Shown: positions 44,617-53,264, counted from the first letter of the stretch. The stretch is DNA of 64,000 bases from Ruminococcus sp. (GCA_017519415.1 JAFWSI010000034.1:1-64000), one strand, 5' to 3'. Made by a program: numbers and translations. Notes: a model not told the origin generated them from the letters alone.

Positions 44617-45432
44617 ATGTCGGGTTTTCTCAGCTTTACAAAAGAAAAACTAATAAATAAAGTCATTGAAATCAATGTTGCGGACATTATTCCGAATCCC
44701 CATCAACCGCGCAGCTCTTTCAATGATGATATAACTGCTCTTGCAGAGTCTATTGCACAGAACGGTATTTTACAGCCTATTTCTGTCCGGAAAAAAGGCA
44801 GCAGATACGAGCTCATAGCCGGTGAAAGGCGGCTGAGAGCTGCTAAAATGTGTGGTATGGAGGTTGTCCCATGTATAGTTCATGAGGTCAGCGACCGTCA
44901 TTCAGCTATTCTGGCACTTGTAGAAAATATTCAGCGGCAGGATCTTAACTTTTTTGAGGAAGCGGCGGCAATAGAACGTCTTATCTCACACTACGGAATG
45001 ACTCAGGAGGACGCTGCTGCGAAGCTCGGACGCGCACAGAGCACCGTTGCAAACAAGCTTCGGCTGCTTAGACTCACGGAAAAAGAACGTCAGCTCATAA
45101 CCGATCACGGACTCACTGAGCGTCACGCGCGTTCGCTGCTCAGGATCGGAAGTGCAGAAGACAGGCTGTTTATTTTGCAGAAGATCATTAAGAATAATCT
45201 GAATGTTGAGCGCTCGGAGCATCTGATAGATGAATTCATCGGCAGTCAGCATGACAAGGCAAGCTATAAGAAGCGTTCCATTGTGTTTCAGAATGTAAAG
45301 ATGTTCGTTAACACTATTAACAGAGCTGTAGAGACAATGCAGGCTGCGGGTATATCCGCTGATTCCCGCAAGATACAGAGCGAGGACTACATTGAATACA
45401 GAGTGAGAATATCGATCCAGAAGAAGGTCTGA
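44617..45432 (+). CDS. noc: ParB-family nucleoid occlusion protein Noc
   Basis: 271 aa from MSGFLSFTKEK, with GGAGGTAATTTT upstream (the 44560 in-frame start is rejected). The N-terminal amphipathic start (SGFLSFTKEK) resembles the Noc membrane-targeting helix. CTP-binding ParB domain with ELIAGERRLRAAKM and ENIQRQDLNFFEEA, HTH with MTQEDAAAKLGRAQSTVANKLRLL. A paralogue of ParB at 46434. In B. subtilis Noc blocks division over the chromosome; its own binding sites differ from parS, and I see none here. Confidence 0.88.
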   Translation: MSGFLSFTKEKLINKVIEINVADIIPNPHQPRSSFNDDITALAESIAQNGILQPISVRKKGSRYELIAGERRLRAAKMCGMEVVPCIVHEVSDRHSAILALVENIQRQDLNFFEEAAAIERLISHYGMTQEDAAAKLGRAQSTVANKLRLLRLTEKERQLITDHGLTERHARSLLRIGSAEDRLFILQKIIKNNLNVERSEHLIDEFIGSQHDKASYKKRSIVFQNVKMFVNTINRAVETMQAAGISADSRKIQSEDYIEYRVRISIQKKV

Positions 45433-45438
45433 ATTAAT

Positions 45439-45454
45439 TGTTTCACGTGAAACA
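45439..45454. promoter_or_regulatory. parS site 3 (perfect)
   Basis: TGTTTCACGTGAAACA, a perfect 16-bp palindrome and near-exact Firmicutes parS consensus, 6 bp after the noc stop codon. Confidence 0.9.
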
Positions 45455-45485
45455 TTACATTTTTACGGATTGCTTTGTACAAAAA

Positions 45486-45501
45486 TGTTTCATGTGAAAC
45501 A
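45486..45501. promoter_or_regulatory. parS site 4
   Basis: TGTTTCATGTGAAACA, identical to site 1, 31 bp past site 3 and just upstream of the parA promoter, so ParB binding could also regulate parAB. Confidence 0.8.
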
Positions 45502-45530
45502 TTTTTTAGAAAAAAATTCTTTGTTTCATA

Positions 45531-45559
45531 TTTACATTGTACTTAAAAAGTGCTATAAT
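45531..45559 (+). promoter_or_regulatory. parAB promoter
   Basis: TTTACA (45531-45536), 17 nt, TATAAT (45554-45559), 30 nt before the parA start. Confidence 0.75.
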
Positions 45560-45588
45560 AGTATAAGTAAATCTGAAAGGAAGATATT

Positions 45589-46416
45589 ATGGGCAAGATC
45601 TTAGCTGTTGCCAATCAGAAGGGCGGCGTAGGAAAAACCACGACTGTAATAAACATCGCAGCATATCTCGGTTCAAGAGACTTAAGGGTACTATGCGTTG
45701 ACTCGGACCCTCAGGGTAATACCACAACAGGCTTCGGAATCAAAAAGAAGTCCGTAAGTGCTTCGACCTATGACGTTATCACGGGCAAGTCACGTATACA
45801 GGAAGCAGTAATACCTACGGATTTTCAGAATGTGTGGATAGTTCCTGCTACGGAAGATCTTGCAGGCTGCGAGATCGAGCTCGTTGAGTATGAAAACAGG
45901 GTAAACAGACTCAAAATGCAGATACTGACCTGTAAGGATGATTATGATTATATCCTGATAGACTGTCCTCCCGCGCTGGGTACCCTTACTATCAACGGTC
46001 TTGTAGCCTGTGACAGTATCATCGTGCCTATGCTCGCGGAGTTCTATGCCCTTGAAGGACTTTCACAGCTTGTGAATACAGTTAAAATAGTTAAAAATAA
46101 TTATAATCCCGCATTGCAGATAGAGGGCATACTTTTCACCATGTTTGACGGCAGGCTAAACGTTGCAAATGACGTTGTAGCAGAGGTCGAGAAATATTTC
46201 CCGGACAAGGTCTTCAAGACAAAGGTTCCGAGAAATGTGCGTATTTCCGAAGCTCCCAGCCACGGAAAGCCTGTAATGTACTACGATAAGGGATCAAAGG
46301 GCGCAGAGTCCTATGAGCTTGTGTGTCATGAGCTCCTGGGAGAGCCTCTTGTGCTCCCGAAGAAGAAAAAAATCTTCTCTTTCAAGAAAACAAAGAAAGG
46401 AAAACGTTCGTCTTGA
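45589..46416 (+). CDS. parA: Chromosome partitioning ATPase ParA/Soj
   Basis: 275 aa. Deviant Walker A NQKGGVGKTTTVIN, DSDPQGNTTTGFG, and Walker B DYILIDCPPALG. Works with ParB and parS in origin segregation and controls DnaA in B. subtilis. The C-terminal 20 residues are Lys-rich (PKKKKIFSFKKTKKGKR). It heads the parA-parB-serS series. Confidence 0.96.
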   Translation: MGKILAVANQKGGVGKTTTVINIAAYLGSRDLRVLCVDSDPQGNTTTGFGIKKKSVSASTYDVITGKSRIQEAVIPTDFQNVWIVPATEDLAGCEIELVEYENRVNRLKMQILTCKDDYDYILIDCPPALGTLTINGLVACDSIIVPMLAEFYALEGLSQLVNTVKIVKNNYNPALQIEGILFTMFDGRLNVANDVVAEVEKYFPDKVFKTKVPRNVRISEAPSHGKPVMYYDKGSKGAESYELVCHELLGEPLVLPKKKKIFSFKKTKKGKRSS

Positions 46417-46433
46417 CGAATGAGGTTTGAACT

Positions 46434-47291
46434 ATGGCAAAAGGTGGTTTAGGTGCAGTTCGTCTGGATTCGCTTTTCAGTGATAACAGCAACGAGGTGC
46501 AGGTAAAAAAGACCCTGCGTACCGCTGAATTGGAGCCCAACCGCGACCAGCCCCGAAAGGTGTTCAGCGATGAGGCAATCACTGCTCTTGCTGATTCCAT
46601 ACGGGAACACGGTATGCTTCAGCCCATTCTCGTGCGTCCTATCAGCTCGGGCGGCTACCAGATCGTGGCAGGCGAGAGAAGATGGCGTGCGGCAAGAATG
46701 CTCGGCCTTGACGAGGTCCCCGTTACCATACGGGAGCTCAGCGATCTCGAGACAATGCAGATCGCCATTATCGAAAATCTTCAGCGTGAGAACCTTAATC
46801 CCGTGGAGGAAGCGGCAGGCTATGCGGAGCTTATTGACAAGTTCGGCATGACTCAGGAAAAGGTTGCAAAAATGGTGGGACGATCCCGTTCCGCAGTTGC
46901 GAATGCAGTAAGACTGCTCACACTTCCCGAAAGAGTCCGCAAAATGCTTGAAAACGGCGATATTTCCGCCGGTCACGCCAGGGCGCTGCTGGGATTTGAG
47001 GACGAGGAGATGCTCATTGCTACCGCTCTCAGGGCGGCAGACGGCGGACTGACGGTAAGGCAGGTGGAAAAGGCTGCGCAGAAGTCTGCGGAGCGCACCG
47101 AGGAGACTTCCGCTGCGAAGTCCAACAGGAAAACAGATAATTATTTCAAGGAAATGGAGCTTTCTCTCAACGACAGCCTTGGCAGAAAGGTCAGGGTGGA
47201 GTACGGAAAGAACAAGGGAACTCTCATACTTGAATTTTATGATAAGGAAGATCTTGCGGCACTGGCAAAGAAGCTCGCAAAGGAAGAATAA
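46434..47291 (+). CDS. parB: Chromosome partitioning protein ParB/Spo0J
   Basis: 285 aa. ParB domain with QIVAGERRWRAARMLG (CTP-binding) and IENLQRENLNPVEEA; HTH with MTQEKVAKMVGRSRSAVANAVRLLTLPE; C-terminal dimerisation domain. It binds the parS sites at 41.9-45.5 kb. The Spo0J orthologue also links to sporulation checks. Confidence 0.96.
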   Translation: MAKGGLGAVRLDSLFSDNSNEVQVKKTLRTAELEPNRDQPRKVFSDEAITALADSIREHGMLQPILVRPISSGGYQIVAGERRWRAARMLGLDEVPVTIRELSDLETMQIAIIENLQRENLNPVEEAAGYAELIDKFGMTQEKVAKMVGRSRSAVANAVRLLTLPERVRKMLENGDISAGHARALLGFEDEEMLIATALRAADGGLTVRQVEKAAQKSAERTEETSAAKSNRKTDNYFKEMELSLNDSLGRKVRVEYGKNKGTLILEFYDKEDLAALAKKLAKEE

Positions 47292-47303
47292 GGAGAAATA
47301 AAT

Positions 47304-48596
47304 ATGATAGACATTAAGCTTATAAGAACCAATCCGGAGCTGGTAAAGGAAAACATCAGGAAGAAGTTCCAGGACGAAAAGTTAGCGCTCGTTGACAAGG
47401 TGACCGAGCTGGACAAGCAGTACAGGGAGACCAAGCTTGCCTGCGACAATCTGAGAAATACCCGCAACGTAAAGAGCAAGGAGATCGGCGGTCTCATGAA
47501 GAACGGCCGGAAGGAAGAGGCCGAGAAGGTAAAGGCCGAGGTCACTGCAATGGGTAAGGAGCTGGAGGAAAAGGAGCAGCTCGAGGTTAAGCTTGAAGCT
47601 GACATCCGCGAGATCATGCTGGTAATACCCAATATCATCGACGAGACAGTGCCTATAGGAAAGGATGACACCGAGAATGTCGAGGTAGAGCGCTTCGGTG
47701 AGCCCGCAGTTCCCGCATTTGAGGTACCTTACCACGTTGACATCATGGAAAGGGTAAACGGTATCGACATCGACAGCGCACGTAAGACCAGCGGAAACGG
47801 CTTCTACTATCTCTGCGGAGACATCGCACAGCTCCAGAGCTGTATACTCTCCTATGCAAGGGATTTCATGATAGACAAGGGCTTCACATACTATATCCCG
47901 CCCTTTATGATAAGAAGCAACGTAGTTACCGGCGTTATGAGCTTTGCTGAAATGGAAGGCATGATGTACAAGATAGAAGGGGAGGACCTCTATCTCATCG
48001 GTACCTCCGAGCATTCCATGATAGGCAAGTTCATTGATACTATCGTACCCGAGGAGGAGCTTCCCAAGACTCTCACCAGCTATTCACCGTGCTTCCGTAA
48101 GGAGGTAGGCGCTCACGGCATAGAGGAGCGCGGAGTATACCGTATACACCAGTTTGAGAAGCAGGAAATGGTCGTTGTCTGTAAACCCGAGGAGTCTATG
48201 GACTGGTTCCACAAGCTCTACAGCTATACAGTGGAATTTTTCCGCACACTGGATATACCCGTCCGTACTCTTGAGTGCTGCTCGGGAGACCTTGCAGACC
48301 TGAAGGTAAAGTCTATCGACGTTGAGGCATGGTCGCCCCGTCAGAAGAAGTACTTCGAGGTAGGAAGCTGCTCTAACCTTGGAGATGCACAGGCAAGACG
48401 TCTCGGTATCAGGGTAAAGGCTGAGGACGGCAGCAAGTACTTTGCACATACGCTGAACAATACGGTTGTTGCACCTCCGAGAATGCTTATCGCATTCCTC
48501 GAGAACAACCTCAACGAGGACGGTTCTATTCGTATTCCCAAGGCATTACAGCCTTATATGCGCAAGGATATTATAAAGGTACCCGAGAAGAAGTGA
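47304..48596 (+). CDS. serS: Seryl-tRNA synthetase
   Basis: 430 aa. N-terminal coiled-coil arm (residues 25-105) that grips the long variable arm of tRNA-Ser, then class II core with motif 2 SPCFRKEVGAHG and motif 3 NNTVVAPPRMLIAFLEN. Frequently downstream of parAB in clostridia. No T-box leader; it follows parB by 12 bp. Confidence 0.97.
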   Translation: MIDIKLIRTNPELVKENIRKKFQDEKLALVDKVTELDKQYRETKLACDNLRNTRNVKSKEIGGLMKNGRKEEAEKVKAEVTAMGKELEEKEQLEVKLEADIREIMLVIPNIIDETVPIGKDDTENVEVERFGEPAVPAFEVPYHVDIMERVNGIDIDSARKTSGNGFYYLCGDIAQLQSCILSYARDFMIDKGFTYYIPPFMIRSNVVTGVMSFAEMEGMMYKIEGEDLYLIGTSEHSMIGKFIDTIVPEEELPKTLTSYSPCFRKEVGAHGIEERGVYRIHQFEKQEMVVVCKPEESMDWFHKLYSYTVEFFRTLDIPVRTLECCSGDLADLKVKSIDVEAWSPRQKKYFEVGSCSNLGDAQARRLGIRVKAEDGSKYFAHTLNNTVVAPPRMLIAFLENNLNEDGSIRIPKALQPYMRKDIIKVPEKK

Positions 48597-49033
48597 TGGG
48601 ATTCGTAATATATTTTGCGGTACTTGCTGCAATTGCTGCCATTGGTATACTGTTTTACAATTATAACAGAAAAAAATACTCTGTCTGTGTAAACGCTTTA
48701 ATAACACAGTGTGAAATACGGGAGAAAAATTTTTCGTTAGAAGATAATTCATCTCTATTCAGAAAAACATATATTTACACGTGTGAATATTATTACGAAG
48801 GAAAGCAGTATACGTATAAATTTCAGCAGGGCGGATCTTTTCAGTATGCATTTGCGATTGGTCAGAAAACAGAGATCTATATTGACCCTGACAGACCTGA
48901 TAAAGCAATATTAAGCCATACACCTGATAAGATCGGACTTATAGTCCTGCTTTCAATACTTGGATTGCTGGCTCTTGCAGGTATAATGATTCTTGTATTA
49001 ATAATGATACATTCAAAAATTGGTCCGGTTTAA
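48596..49033 (+). CDS. DUF3592-like two-helix membrane protein
   Basis: 145 aa from the ATG that overlaps the serS stop (TGATG); a GTG 3 nt earlier is possible. An N-terminal helix (FVIYFAVLAAIAAIGILF), an extracytoplasmic beta domain with YTCEYYYEGKQYTYKFQQGG and GQKTEIYIDPDRPDKAIL, then a C-terminal helix. The YIDPxxP motif is typical of DUF3592. Function unknown; AT-richer than serS. Confidence 0.75.
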   Translation: MGFVIYFAVLAAIAAIGILFYNYNRKKYSVCVNALITQCEIREKNFSLEDNSSLFRKTYIYTCEYYYEGKQYTYKFQQGGSFQYAFAIGQKTEIYIDPDRPDKAILSHTPDKIGLIVLLSILGLLALAGIMILVLIMIHSKIGPV

Positions 49034-49050
49034 GCCGGACCGATTTTTTT
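49022..49050 (+). terminator. Terminator of the parAB-serS transcript
   Basis: GGTCCGG-TTTAAG-CCGGACC followed by GATTTTTTT; the stem overlaps the last codons of the DUF3592-like gene. Confidence 0.85.
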
Positions 49051-49067
49051 GATAAAAGGGCTAACGG

Positions 49068-49169
49068 CTAATCTATGTGTCCGTCGCCCCACTTTGCCGC
49101 TGTACAGAGGCACATTGTTATTACGCCAATAGTTCCGCCGAACATTGAACCTAAAATAAAACTTATCAT
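49068..49169 (-). CDS. DUF3789-like micro-membrane protein
   Basis: 33 aa: one helix with a Gly-rich face (MISFILGSMFGGTIGVITMC) and a short polar end (CTAAKWGDGHID). It matches from memory the tiny DUF3789 proteins common in Ruminococcus and relatives. The ribosome binding site is weak (AAAGAG 8-9 nt before the ATG). The plus strand over the same DNA also reads as a small hydrophobic ORF (49075-49269), which I consider less likely. The remainder of 49034-49379 holds only a -10 box TATAAT at 49328, probably the fprA promoter. Confidence 0.45.
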   Translation of the reverse strand: MISFILGSMFGGTIGVITMCLCTAAKWGDGHID

Positions 49170-49379
49170 GCTATCAACTCTTTTTCTTTTTTTGCTGATA
49201 TTATTATGTGCATTTTTTCTTTATATAATCATTGCTGAGTATGAATATTTCCGCAATATACAGACATAATAAAAGAAAATCTTTAAATTTGTTGCAAATG
49301 CCACTTTTCACAGCCCTGTATTTATGGTATAATTAACCCATAACGCGACAGCGTAAATAATGAAAAGAGGTAATTACCA

Positions 49380-50537
49380 ATGAATAAAATAACCAACGAC
49401 ATTTACTACATCGGAGTCAACGATCATCAGATCGACCTCTTTGAGGGACAGTACGACGTTCCCAACGGAATGGCTTATAATTCATATGTAATATCAGACG
49501 AGAAAACAGCTGTTTTCGATACAGTTGACGGAAACTTCTCGGATCAGTGGCTGGACAATATAGTGGAGGTGCTTGCGGACCGCACACCCGATTATATCAT
49601 CATTCAGCATATGGAGCCCGATCACTCCGCAAATATAAAGAAATTCCTTGAAAAGTACCCCGGGACTACAGTGGTAGGCAACGCAAAGACCTTCGGTATG
49701 ATAGACAATTTCTTCGAGGGACTCACAATCGCAAACAAGCTCGAGGTAAAGGAAGGGGAGAATCTCTCCCTGGGAAAGCATGAGCTCACATTCGTGTTTG
49801 CTCCAATGGTGCACTGGCCTGAGGTAATGTTCACCTACGACAGCACGGATAAGGTACTGTTCTCGGCTGACGCATTCGGAAAGTTCGGCGCACTTGACGT
49901 TGAGGAGGACTGGGCCTGCGAGGCACGCCGCTATTACTTCGGTATCGTAGGCAAGTACGGTATGCAGGTACAGGCTGTACTGAAAAAGGCAGCCGCACTG
50001 GATATACAGACTATATGTCCGCTACACGGACCCGTACTCAGGGAGGATCTCGGCTACTATCTCGGACTTTACAACACATGGTCAAGCTACGGTGTGGAGT
50101 CCGAGGGAATATTCATTGCTTACACATCGGTTTACGGCAATACAAAGAAGGCTGCTGAGCTTCTCAAGGAAAAGCTTGAGGCAATGGGCTGCCCGAAGGT
50201 TGCTATTGCAGACCTTGCAAGAGAGGATATGGCTGAGTCCGTTGAGGACGCATTCCGCTACGGAAAGCTTGTTATCGCTACAACGACCTATAATGCCGAT
50301 ATATTCCCGTTCATGAAGCACTTCATTCTCGACCTTACAGAGAGAAATTACCAGAACCGCACTATCGGTATAATCGAAAACGGAAGCTGGGCTCCTCTCG
50401 CAGCAAAAACTGTAAAGGCAATGTTCGAGAAATCGAAGAATATCACATGGACAGATACCACAGTATCCATAAAGTCGGCTGTAAAGGCTGAAAATATCGC
50501 TCAGATAGAGGCTCTTGCAGAGGAGCTTATGAAATAA
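49380..50537 (+). CDS. fprA: A-type flavodiiron protein (FprA/ROO)
   Basis: 385 aa. Metallo-beta-lactamase-like diiron domain with HMEPDHSANI and FADAFGKFGAL-type ligand segments, then a flavodoxin domain (IFIAYTSVYGNTKKAAELL, residues 245-385). Reduces O2 or NO to protect strict anaerobes. Here the flavodoxin domain is the C-terminal end; no rubredoxin fusion. The next genes form a thiol redox module. Confidence 0.93.
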   Translation: MNKITNDIYYIGVNDHQIDLFEGQYDVPNGMAYNSYVISDEKTAVFDTVDGNFSDQWLDNIVEVLADRTPDYIIIQHMEPDHSANIKKFLEKYPGTTVVGNAKTFGMIDNFFEGLTIANKLEVKEGENLSLGKHELTFVFAPMVHWPEVMFTYDSTDKVLFSADAFGKFGALDVEEDWACEARRYYFGIVGKYGMQVQAVLKKAAALDIQTICPLHGPVLREDLGYYLGLYNTWSSYGVESEGIFIAYTSVYGNTKKAAELLKEKLEAMGCPKVAIADLAREDMAESVEDAFRYGKLVIATTTYNADIFPFMKHFILDLTERNYQNRTIGIIENGSWAPLAAKTVKAMFEKSKNITWTDTTVSIKSAVKAENIAQIEALAEELMK

Positions 50538-50618
50538 AAAAGGCAGATGATTACTTTTCCCGCCGTATACGGGGGGAAAGTACCGCATACGGCTTTTTAT
50601 AAAAAGGAGGGACTGAAT

Positions 50619-50828
50619 ATGAAAGTTACGCTCAATTCCGATAAAGAAGTAGTTGACAGGATAAAGGAGGGTCTGAAGCAGAAGGACGGATACTGTCCGT
50701 GCAGACTGGCAAGGACTCCCGAAAACAAGTGTATGTGCAAGGAGTTCCGCGACCAGATCGCAGATCCTGAGTTTGAGGGCTTCTGTCACTGTATGCTGTA
50801 TTACAAGTCACTGGAGGACGAAAAATGA
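50619..50828 (+). CDS. Ferredoxin:thioredoxin reductase catalytic (beta) subunit-like protein
   Basis: 69 aa from MKVTLNSDKE, with AAAAAGGAGG upstream. It carries the FTR cysteine set: CPCRL, CMCKEF and CHCML, which bind a 4Fe-4S cluster and an adjacent redox disulfide. Shorter than plant-type subunits (about 115 aa) but typical of anaerobe homologues. It overlaps the thioredoxin gene by 4 bp (ATGA), a strong sign of a working pair. No variable (alpha) subunit is seen. Confidence 0.88.
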   Translation: MKVTLNSDKEVVDRIKEGLKQKDGYCPCRLARTPENKCMCKEFRDQIADPEFEGFCHCMLYYKSLEDEK

Positions 50829-51145
50829 ACGAGATCATCATAACCAAGGAAAACTTTGACGAGGAGGTCCGCAATTACAAGGGACTTCCCGTGCTTCTTG
50901 ATTTCTGGGCAAGCTGGTGCGGACCCTGTATGATGCTTGCTCCTGTCGTAGAGGAGATAGCTGACGAGTTCGACGGCAGGGTAAAGGTCGGCAGCATAAA
51001 TGTTGATGAGCAGCCCGAGCTTGCGGCAGCATTCAGAGTTGAGAGCATACCCATGCTGGTAGTTGTCAGGGACGGAGCTATCGTAAAGCAGGCCGTGGGA
51101 CTCCGCCCGAAACAGGATATACTGGATATGCTGGAAATTGAATAA
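50825..51145 (+). CDS. trxA: Thioredoxin
   Basis: 106 aa. WASWCGPCMMLAPV active site, DEQPELAAAFRVESIPMLVV with the cis-Pro. Coupled to the FTR-like gene, so it is probably reduced by ferredoxin rather than NADPH. It follows the flavodiiron gene, which suggests an oxidative-stress module. Confidence 0.95.
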   Translation: MNEIIITKENFDEEVRNYKGLPVLLDFWASWCGPCMMLAPVVEEIADEFDGRVKVGSINVDEQPELAAAFRVESIPMLVVVRDGAIVKQAVGLRPKQDILDMLEIE

Positions 51146-51150
51146 CAACA

Positions 51151-51184
51151 AAAAGCTCACTGATATTTTTCAGTGAGCTTTTTT
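51151..51184 (+). terminator. Terminator after thioredoxin
   Basis: AAGCTCACTG / CAGTGAGCTT stem followed by a T-run. Confidence 0.85.
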
Positions 51185-51263
51185 GCGTAAACTGCACGGA
51201 AATGCTCCTCAGCTTTGTATATATTAGTGAAGCGACGCTTCCGACGGAAAGGAGGACTTCACC

Positions 51264-51761
51264 ATGAATGATAATCCGGCGCTGTATGCATTCAATAAAT
51301 TCGGTGATACCGTTTTGCGGGCTGCCTTTGCCATGACGGGAAACTATACCGAGGCAGAGGATATAACTCAGGAGGTCTTTCTGACTCTTCATGCAAAGCC
51401 GCAGAGCTTTGAGTCCGATGAACATATGAAAGCATGGCTGCTTCGGTCAGCCATAAACCGCTGCAAGAACCTGAGAGCAAGCGCCCGTATAAGAAAAAAT
51501 ACGCCTCTCGATGAAAACCTTGCAAATACTCTCAGCTGTGAGTTCACAGCAAGGGACAACGAGATAAGAGAGAGTATAGAAAAGCTCCCGGAAAAGTATT
51601 CATCGGTCATTTTCCTTTATTATTACGAGGATTACAGCGTAAAGGAGATAGCTTCGATACTGGGAAAGAATGAGAATACGGTGAGCTCGCTCTTGCAGCG
51701 CGGCAGAAAAAAGCTTAAAACAGAGCTTGAAAAGGAGGGTTTCATATATGAAACGAGATGA
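51264..51761 (+). CDS. ECF-type RNA polymerase sigma factor (1)
   Basis: 165 aa. Region 2: AFAMTGNYTEAEDITQEVFLTLHAKP; region 4: LPEKYSSVIFLYYYEDYSVKEIASILGKNENTVSSLLQRGRKKL. No regions 1 or 3. AAAGGAGG upstream of ATG. Its end overlaps the start of the next gene, a one-pass membrane protein, by 14 bp, so that protein is probably the anti-sigma factor. Confidence 0.92.
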   Translation: MNDNPALYAFNKFGDTVLRAAFAMTGNYTEAEDITQEVFLTLHAKPQSFESDEHMKAWLLRSAINRCKNLRASARIRKNTPLDENLANTLSCEFTARDNEIRESIEKLPEKYSSVIFLYYYEDYSVKEIASILGKNENTVSSLLQRGRKKLKTELEKEGFIYETR

Positions 51762-53145
51762 ATATAACAGTTTTCTTCGCAAAGTGAAGTGCAGCGACGA
51801 GTTCCGCAGCCGTATGCAGCAGAAGCTCAGCTCAGCTCCCGCTGAGACGACAGAATATGCGGACAGCGTAAGCGGTACTGACGTTATCACGGCAAAGCAC
51901 CGCTTCGGCAGAGCAGCAGCCCTTGCAGCGGCATTCGTCATTGTCTGCGGAGCTGTGGGCGGCGGAGCTTATCAGCTTGTGCGCTATAACTTCAAAACAG
52001 GGCAGAGAACAGGCGCCGACAACCAGATTGATACTGACAAAATAGACAGAAATGCTCCTATCCTTGACAATATGAGAGCTAATAAGGACTGTTTCACCAC
52101 TGATTTAGTATTATGGAATGGTTACGTTGGTAATGTCTGCACTCTTTCAGATGTGGATACAAACAAGTTCTTTGAGTATATGGATAATTACGGTACGCCA
52201 GCCGATCTGTCTGCCGATGACTTTACTTCTACGCTGAGAGCTATCAAATTATACTTTGACTGCAAAACGGGCGAGATGAAAAATCACTGTTATGCTTTAG
52301 AGCTTTACGATAACGGCTTATTCATACTGCGTGAGAACGACAAGGGTCATGTAGTAAAGGACGAAGAAAGGGAGAGCTATCACATCTTTTCTAACGGCTA
52401 CAAAGTGTTTCATGAGCTGTTGAATTTGTATGCAGACAGCGAAACTATTGCCGATTTTGAACAGGTCACGGAAAAAGAGATTGAAGAGCAGCTCTTAAAT
52501 GGTTTCAGGAACGGAATATTTGACAAAGCTGACTATTTTGTACATGTAAACAGACAGGAAGAATACACTGTTACAGACAAAGAAGAATTTGCAAATGAGC
52601 TCATGGAGTTTGAATGGGAAAGAGCTTTTGCGATGAACGGCGATGTAAATCATTATTATTTAGGTTTTACTGCAACAGAGGACGGCTATATGCAGTTCAG
52701 CAACTATATGACCTACAAGCTGAAAAACGACAGCGACCTTGAAGCTTACAATGCGGTTCTGAAAAAGCACCTTATAAAAAAGGATTTCGGAGAAGCTGTT
52801 TCTGAGGAAGATATACTGAATGCTTTTAAGGATATACCTGAGGATAAAGCGCAGTTTTTCGACAAATCAGGGCTGAAAACCACATTCTGCAAATATAATG
52901 AAAGTGATTTTGAAGGCTTCAGAGAAAAGCTTGCTTCTCTTGAATGGGAGACCTGTTCAAAGGTGGAGCTTGAATTTGAACAGGTATTAACTGTGAAAAA
53001 CTGCCTTATTGACCTAAATGGTATTATCGTATCTGCAAATAAGGATAATCCCTGCTACAAGCTGAAAAATGAAAGCGACAAGGCAGAGTTCAGGAGCATA
53101 ATTGACGAGTTCATGGAGAGCTTTGAGGAAACAGAGAGCGAATAA
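51748..53145 (+). CDS. Putative membrane anti-sigma or sensor protein (partner of sigma 1)
   Basis: 465 aa from MKRDEYNSFLRKV, with GGAGGG upstream. Cytoplasmic residues 1-50 (KVKCSDEFRSRMQQKL), a membrane helix (RAAALAAAFVIVCGAVGGGAY, about 52-75), then a 385-residue extracytoplasmic part rich in acidic residues with repeated segments (EEQLLNGFRNGIFDKADYF ... EEDILNAFKDIPEDKAQFF). No zinc-binding anti-sigma HxxxCxxC motif is visible. A role in holding the upstream sigma factor until an envelope signal arrives is inference from operon structure. Confidence 0.7.
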   Translation: MKRDEYNSFLRKVKCSDEFRSRMQQKLSSAPAETTEYADSVSGTDVITAKHRFGRAAALAAAFVIVCGAVGGGAYQLVRYNFKTGQRTGADNQIDTDKIDRNAPILDNMRANKDCFTTDLVLWNGYVGNVCTLSDVDTNKFFEYMDNYGTPADLSADDFTSTLRAIKLYFDCKTGEMKNHCYALELYDNGLFILRENDKGHVVKDEERESYHIFSNGYKVFHELLNLYADSETIADFEQVTEKEIEEQLLNGFRNGIFDKADYFVHVNRQEEYTVTDKEEFANELMEFEWERAFAMNGDVNHYYLGFTATEDGYMQFSNYMTYKLKNDSDLEAYNAVLKKHLIKKDFGEAVSEEDILNAFKDIPEDKAQFFDKSGLKTTFCKYNESDFEGFREKLASLEWETCSKVELEFEQVLTVKNCLIDLNGIIVSANKDNPCYKLKNESDKAEFRSIIDEFMESFEETESE

Positions 53146-53178
53146 ACCGGATTTGAAAGGAATAGGAACAATAGAAAG

Positions 53179-53250
53179 TTGCATTTTTAGAGCTTCTATG
53201 ATATAATGTTATAAAGTCTCCGCAGTTGTCAGGACTGCGGAGAAATTTTT
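53179..53250 (+). promoter_or_regulatory. exoA promoter with 5' hairpin
   Basis: TTGCAT (53179-53184), 17 nt, TATAAT (53202-53207). The predicted transcript begins near 53214, right at a strong stem TCTCCGCAGT/ACTGCGGAGA (53217-53243) followed by ATTTTTTC, 3 nt before the ribosome binding site. The hairpin may terminate the upstream operon, shield the RNA 5' end, or act as an attenuator. Confidence 0.5.
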
Positions 53251-53264
53251 TCGGAGGTATTACA

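Noticed and set aside
49075-49269. 64-aa plus-strand hydrophobic ORF
   Set aside because: No ribosome binding site; the minus-strand 33-aa frame fits a small family better. Kept only as an alternative.
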